Assembly: GCF_025370935.1 (NCBI RefSeq)
Contig: NC_133478.1
Span: 12,544,701-12,608,700, forward strand
Reading direction: 5' to 3'
DNA: 64,000 bases
Source: Choristoneura fumiferana
Taxonomy: Eukaryota > Arthropoda > Insecta > Lepidoptera > Tortricidae
Position 1 is the first letter of the stretch; each line of letters starts with the position of its first letter. The notes below the pieces were generated by a model, which made no database searches, had not been told where the DNA came from, and worked only from the letters and a program-made list of their open reading frames with translations. Positions 59,215-64,000 of the stretch are shown here, piece by piece. Both the position numbers and the translations under genes were made by a program.

Positions 59215-61244
59215 AACTAAACACATAAAATACAAACATATACACACTAGGCTGTGACGACGTTTAAGTTAATTAATTAATTAAAGTTTATAGTCAAGAT
59301 AATTAGTTAATTAATTTTGTTGTGTCAAGGTAAACTAATTTTGAACTTAAATAAAATTTTGCATGGAGAAGTTTATACATTGAGTAATGACAGGCTATTT
59401 TCTATTCGGGTAAATGGTAGATTTTACCGTTAACTACTTAAGTTATAATTAACTATTATGAGGCTTTATTCTGGCTGCTAACGCTCTTCGTGGTATTGTG
59501 TTGTTGTTAAATGGACATTTAAATTGGAAACCGTTAATATAATACCAAAACTTCCCTTTTATATTCCAGTGTATATTTATTATATCTTCAAAGTCGGTAC
59601 GTTACAATATAATTAATTAAGTATTATTTTAAGATAAGAGAAAGCAATGTACAATAATGAGTAGTAAACAAATCAGTCAAGCTCATATCTCTAAGTAAAT
59701 AAATTAAGCCAATGGTTGAATTTTTTCTCACTGTACAAAAAAAAGGCCGTTGAAAAGTTATTGAATGCCGATTTTTTGTGATATTTTTCCATATAACATC
59801 CCTAAAACAGGTACAAACTTAATTTGTTGCTGGTTTTAATATCCCAGTAAGTTTCGTGCAAAACGCGGCAGCCATTTTTATAATTGTAAGAGCAAATAAT
59901 TTTATAAAGGTACGCAAGTCTAAAAACTGAGTTTGATTTGTCTGTTCTTCCTTTTTCGTCGGATGTTTTTTCTCCATTTAGAACCGTGGTCATAACCATA
60001 CATAACCATGTAACGCTGTTTATGGAAATGCCGGATGAATGTTCCACTTCTTTAAGGACTATCTATTAACATACGCAGCGTCACATTGCTTATTTGCTAT
60101 GACTCAGAATAAAATATTTATTCACTACAACACAAAATTACATTTACTTAGCAGTTATGTTTGCTCTGTTCTGTGTATTTTGCTTAACTTATTATGTTTA
60201 CTTAATTAGTAAAATAAATACATTTACGATGAGTTACAAGTTAACTACACTGGATGGGTCCACCAATTAAGTGGGGCTGCAAAACTAAAACTAAATGGTT
60301 TCTTTTTCCTGGTGAGGTAATTACCGAACGCTAAAACTAACCTTACTGGTATTGGTCTGAATTTTACTAATATTTCTCACTTGGTATTTAAAAGTGTATT
60401 TTTAATCTAAATGCCGAAGTGCAGGTCGATTTTGTACAATAGAATCAATTCACCTTAGGTACTACTCCGAGAGCACAAAGTTGGAGTGCGGAGGTGTGAA
60501 GTTTCATACTCTATTTTTTTTTAGTTTCTACTTAGAACCACTTTTACCGGTTTAACTTTTAGGATGGTCTTTTATTGGTTCTTCAGGGATGTTTTAAATG
60601 ACAAGCCTTGCAACATGACTTATATTGCTAACTGGCACATGGTAATTTGCAGTGGCGGAAAAGAAACTACTGAGGCTATACAAACTGAAAAAGCTAGCGC
60701 GTGTTAACCATGGCGCTAAGTACCCAATCCTGTGTCGCTACAAATTTAAACTTAATATTTTATATAAATAGATTTTCTACGTATAGAAAGTAGCCCAAAG
60801 CGATTATTTATTTCGGGTTACTATAACTGCATGTGTACTCATTTATCAATCATCAACAAATTTTTAAATTCCACCAACTTCGGGAAAATGTGTGTTTATC
60901 AGTACCATCTGCCTAAGGTCGTCTATTGTTTACGAGTACGAGCACCTTATAATTTTATCTCTATGACCCTATCTGTTTTATGTATCACTTTCTATTGTGT
61001 GTCCAATAAAGAGTCATTGTATTATATTGCATCATAACCTTTGGCTTTGGGCTAAGGGGTGTAGGGCTATTGTAGTGCCCACGTAGTCCTGAGAGTACAC
61101 ACAATCTACACACACACCGTCGAATTGCTACGATACAAGTTAAACTACTTCGTAATGTTTTATTGACCGTAAAGCGCACTTTAAATGTAAAATACACAAC
61201 TTCGGAAAACTTAAAGATTTATGTGTTACAGTCTTACTGTAACC
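59215..61244. other. No gene seen
   Basis: AT-rich. A retroposon-like 3' end 'tgtccaataaagagtcattg' at 60999-61030 resembles the (TTGTA)n tails. Confidence 0.45.
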
Positions 61245-61390
61245 ACTTGCTGGCTGCAGTACGAATGGGCCGGCTCGACTGGGTTAGTACCACACTATCA
61301 CAGAATACCGGCGTGAAATAGTACTTTTGCTACTGTGTTTCGTACGGCGAGAGGGAGATCCGAAGGCCCAACTCCCCTCTCCCTTAAAAA
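61245..61390 (+). repeat. LINE 3'-region fragment
   Basis: 'acgaatgggccggctcgact', 'gaataccggcgtgaaatagt' and 'cccaactcccctctccctt': a common lepidopteran LINE segment, without its terminal part. Confidence 0.5.
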
Positions 61391-62285
61391 AAAAGATGCT
61401 AATCGAAGCTTGAACTCACGTCACTCTCCATGAAAATCGACGTCAACCACTAAACGCTACCATGGCTTTTTCTTGTTATAGTAAAGGTAATTAAAGTTAT
61501 GTATGTTTGTGCGCGCAGTGGCGCGGCTCCGTAACAACTCTTTTCCCATCGGCTTGCCTAAATTTGACCCAATCGCCCACATCCGCCCTTTCTACACTCT
61601 CCTCTTTGTAGTATTTTTCGTTTCGACTTGTCTACCGAAATTATAACGCAACGCCACTGATATCTAGGTAACCTATTAGATTAGTAAAGGATTAATTTAT
61701 GAGCAGAATAAGAATAACTAGTGTTCTAATTAATCGACCTAACGTATTTTTTCTTTTCCACGGGAAAACGCCGCCATTTAATCAGATTTTTATGACTTAA
61801 AAAGACAATGCTCGGATTTTAATACTCTTCGAAGTATCAAGTGGTTGTAATGAAACCGTAAAATTAATATCAAGTCATGAAATTGTTATCACCCTGAGAA
61901 CATTTTGGTGCGTTATTATCATGATTTTGATGGTTCATTTTGCGTTTTATAACTGAATAGGTTTTTTACGCGCCCGAGACACGTCATTAATCGTAAGGTT
62001 AATAAACATGAATTGTTGTAACAACATTATTTAGGTTAGGTATAAAGTAACTTATTTGGTTGTTATCTGTTTATGCTTTGTTTTCCTTATTGAGTGTAAC
62101 TAGGTAGGTATTGAAGAAAGAACTGTGATTTTATTCATACTTTTCAATACGTAATAATTAAGATTTAATAATTAATTAGATATATATTTGGTACTTACGA
62201 TCTTTTTCATTAATAGCACGGAAATAATTTAATTTGTTCACGCACGTTATTGAAATCATATAACTTTTAGACCATTATAAATCGT
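61391..62285. other. No gene seen
   Basis: AT-rich; nothing recognised. Confidence 0.5.
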
Positions 62286-62530
62286 ATGGTAGCTTATTAG
62301 TTTGACCTATTGCCTCTCAAGTAGAAGATCGTGGGTTCGAACCTAGAATCGCACTACTGAAATTTTCGAAATTCATGTACAAAATTACTTTTAATATTTA
62401 CCAAAATGTTTATGGTAAAAGAAAGCATATGTGAAGTTCTCCATCCGCACTGGGCCTGCGTGAGAATTACAACTCAAGCCGTGTCATTTCAGGAAGAAAC
62501 CTGTGCCCAACAGTGAGACGTGTACAGGCC
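62286..62530 (+). repeat. tRNA-derived SINE (Metulj-like), copy 4 (old, diverged)
   Basis: 'tttgacctattgcctctcaa', 'gatcgtgggttcgaacct' and 'gcactgggcctgcgtgagaa', with many substitutions and a deleted middle. Confidence 0.7.
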
Positions 62531-63489
62531 GTAAGTGAAAATATAAATATATATATATCTAACAAAGTACCTTCCGTTAGACAAAATAGAATACTCTTAT
62601 TAACGAATACTCGACATTATACGCGTTTCGGATCAGTAGTCCGTACTTAAGGACCTAAAATTATCCTTGCTAGATATGTACTCGTAATTGTAATAGATAA
62701 TTATTATATTTCGTAATTGAATACGCACACCTGCCACCGTCGGCCGGAAAATCGAGGAAATTGGGTAGATAATATAATTTCCGGCTGTCTTATACAGCCG
62801 CGGTCAGCCTGCGATTCTTTGGAGTTATTATGAAGCCACGCCACTGCTAACTACGTACTCACACACAATGTTTTTTGTTTGTTATGTAAGTTCCTTTTAA
62901 AATATTTTCAATGTTCTTTGTGTCACTTTCTGACGAATGCTTTCAGGATATTGCCTGAAAAAAAAACATTATTTTATTACTTTTCCACGAAATACTAACT
63001 TAAATTATAAACATAGTATTTGTACTGTAATTGTTGGTTGAATACCATTTGCACAACAATACAAACACTCATACATGTGACCAAAGGCGTCTTTCATTAC
63101 AAAACGTGCAATCGAAAAAGCATCTACCTAAACAAAACGCCTGCTTATAACATAAGATCGCTAAAAGTATTTTTTTTTTCGAATCATTCGTACCTAAAAA
63201 ACGACCCAATTTAAGTGCAAGTCGTGCATACGCAACGCGGGTTCTGTAGGTACAGCCAGAGACAAAAATATAATAGACAACACACCACACCACCATCAAC
63301 ACACCACTACACACCACAAAACAAAAACAAATCAAACTGACTAAGTTCCTGTTTGTGTTCATAGACTACAGCCACTGAAAGACAAATTTAAAAAATTTAA
63401 TTTCTTCCCCTGAGACTGACTTACGCACGCATGACTGATTTTTATTACTTGTTGATTTACGGTATATTTATGTGTATTATCGTGAGAGT
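62531..63489. other. No gene seen
   Basis: An (AT)n tract at 62546-62560; the rest is AT-rich with an 'accacaccacc' stretch near 63280. Confidence 0.5.
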
Positions 63490-63591
63490 GGCGGGAAACC
63501 GGTGGATGCAAGTGGCAAGTTGTCGTTCATTGTGGCGTTCTAAGGGGGAGGCCTTTGTCCAGCAGTGGACGTCTTCGGGCTGATGATGATG
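63490..63591 (+). pseudogene. LINE ORF2 3' end, 5' truncated
   Basis: Reads in frame RWMQVASCRSLWRSKGEAF and then VQQWTSSG followed by TGA and (TGA)n. This is the intact C-terminus and 3' end of a non-LTR retrotransposon (RTE-like by recognition); everything upstream is missing. Confidence 0.65.
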
Positions 63592-63643
63592 TGTACTATC
63601 ATGTTTGACTGACTGGTTTTATTATGACTGGTTTGTAGATATG

Positions 63644-63839
63644 CAGTACCCTTAGTGTAAGTTTTCAGTTACAAAATACGACTCGATCGCGTTCGCGTTA
63701 AAATCTCAATTTATATGGAAACACGAACAGCGCCTCTAGCGGAACGTTTGCGATGTTCGTGTTTCCATACAAATTGAGATTTTAACGCGAACGCGATCGA
63801 GACGTATTTTGTAACCAAAAACTTACACTAAGGGCACTG
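63644..63839. mobile_element. Inverted-repeat MITE (196 bp)
   Basis: 'cagtacccttagtgtaagtt' and 'gatcgcgttcgcgttaaaat' are mirrored by 'attttaacgcgaacgcgatc' and 'aacttacactaagggcactg'. Arms are about 85 bp. Confidence 0.85.
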
Positions 63840-63841
63840 TA

Positions 63842-63972
63842 TAGTCACCAGCATTAATATCTGAAACAGCGGAGCGTGCAAAAATATCTGACACGTCCTT
63901 CCGGCCCTAGAAATAGAGTCGTATCAGATATTTATGCACGCTTGTTGTGTCAGATATTGGTGCTGGTGACTG
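63842..63972. mobile_element. Tc1/mariner-like MITE (131 bp)
   Basis: 'tagtcaccagcattaatatc' and 'gcgtgcaaaaatatctgac' on the left mirror 'tcagatatttatgcacgc' and 'atattggtgctggtgactg' on the right, with TA on both sides. It begins 2 bp after the previous MITE ends. Confidence 0.8.
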
Positions 63973-64000
63973 TATATATTTATACCAATTTAGGCCGTTT

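Overview
This is a gene-poor, AT-rich stretch of insect chromosome, almost certainly from a moth or butterfly (Lepidoptera). The order is inferred from interspersed repeats typical of lepidopteran genomes: tRNA-derived SINEs with the 'gtggcctagtggttt' head and 'cccagcagtgg' tail, the short 'attataaatgcgaaag' element, several 3'-truncated non-LTR retrotransposon tails, and many hairpin MITEs. Nothing looks bacterial or viral: introns have GT..AG borders and open reading frames are short.

Only one well-supported protein-coding gene is present. It is a rhodopsin-class (class A) G-protein-coupled receptor on the minus strand, spread over about 9.5 kb (54088 down to 44599). Three coding exons join in frame to a 438-residue seven-helix receptor whose sequence matches the insect Moody/Tre1 group, best as Moody, the receptor known from Drosophila blood-brain-barrier glia. 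A splice acceptor at about 54383 suggests at least one more untranslated 5' exon upstream. The 7.5 kb first intron and the short second intron are both loaded with transposon relics.

Region by region: 1-4.5 kb holds a 32-bp minisatellite, a short interspersed element, an AC/GCAC microsatellite and a dispersed repeat with a perfect 26-bp palindrome. An unrecognised 138-codon minus-strand ORF lies at 4.6-5.0 kb. From 5 to 14.5 kb there is a dense repeat field: a cluster of hairpin MITEs at 6.9-7.7 kb, a palindrome at 8.9 kb, and a textbook nested insertion (an 859-bp element with about 75-bp inverted ends inside an older repeat) at 11.6-13.1 kb. From 14.5 to 33 kb there are scattered SINE and LINE relics and one 685-bp inverted-repeat element with TTA target duplications. 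From 33.7 to 35.7 kb two inverted-repeat elements sit side by side, the larger carrying at least ten copies of ATTACCG. From 36 to 44 kb there are SINEs, a palindromic MITE and an 824-bp element with 36-bp inverted ends. From 44.5 to 54.4 kb lies the receptor gene. From 54 to 64 kb there are more SINEs, a TTAA-flanked piggyBac-like MITE and two back-to-back MITEs at the right edge.

I found no convincing tRNA, rRNA, CRISPR or operon-like structure. No autonomous transposase or intact reverse transcriptase was seen; every mobile element here appears non-autonomous or broken. Repeat family names are from recognition, not from a database search.
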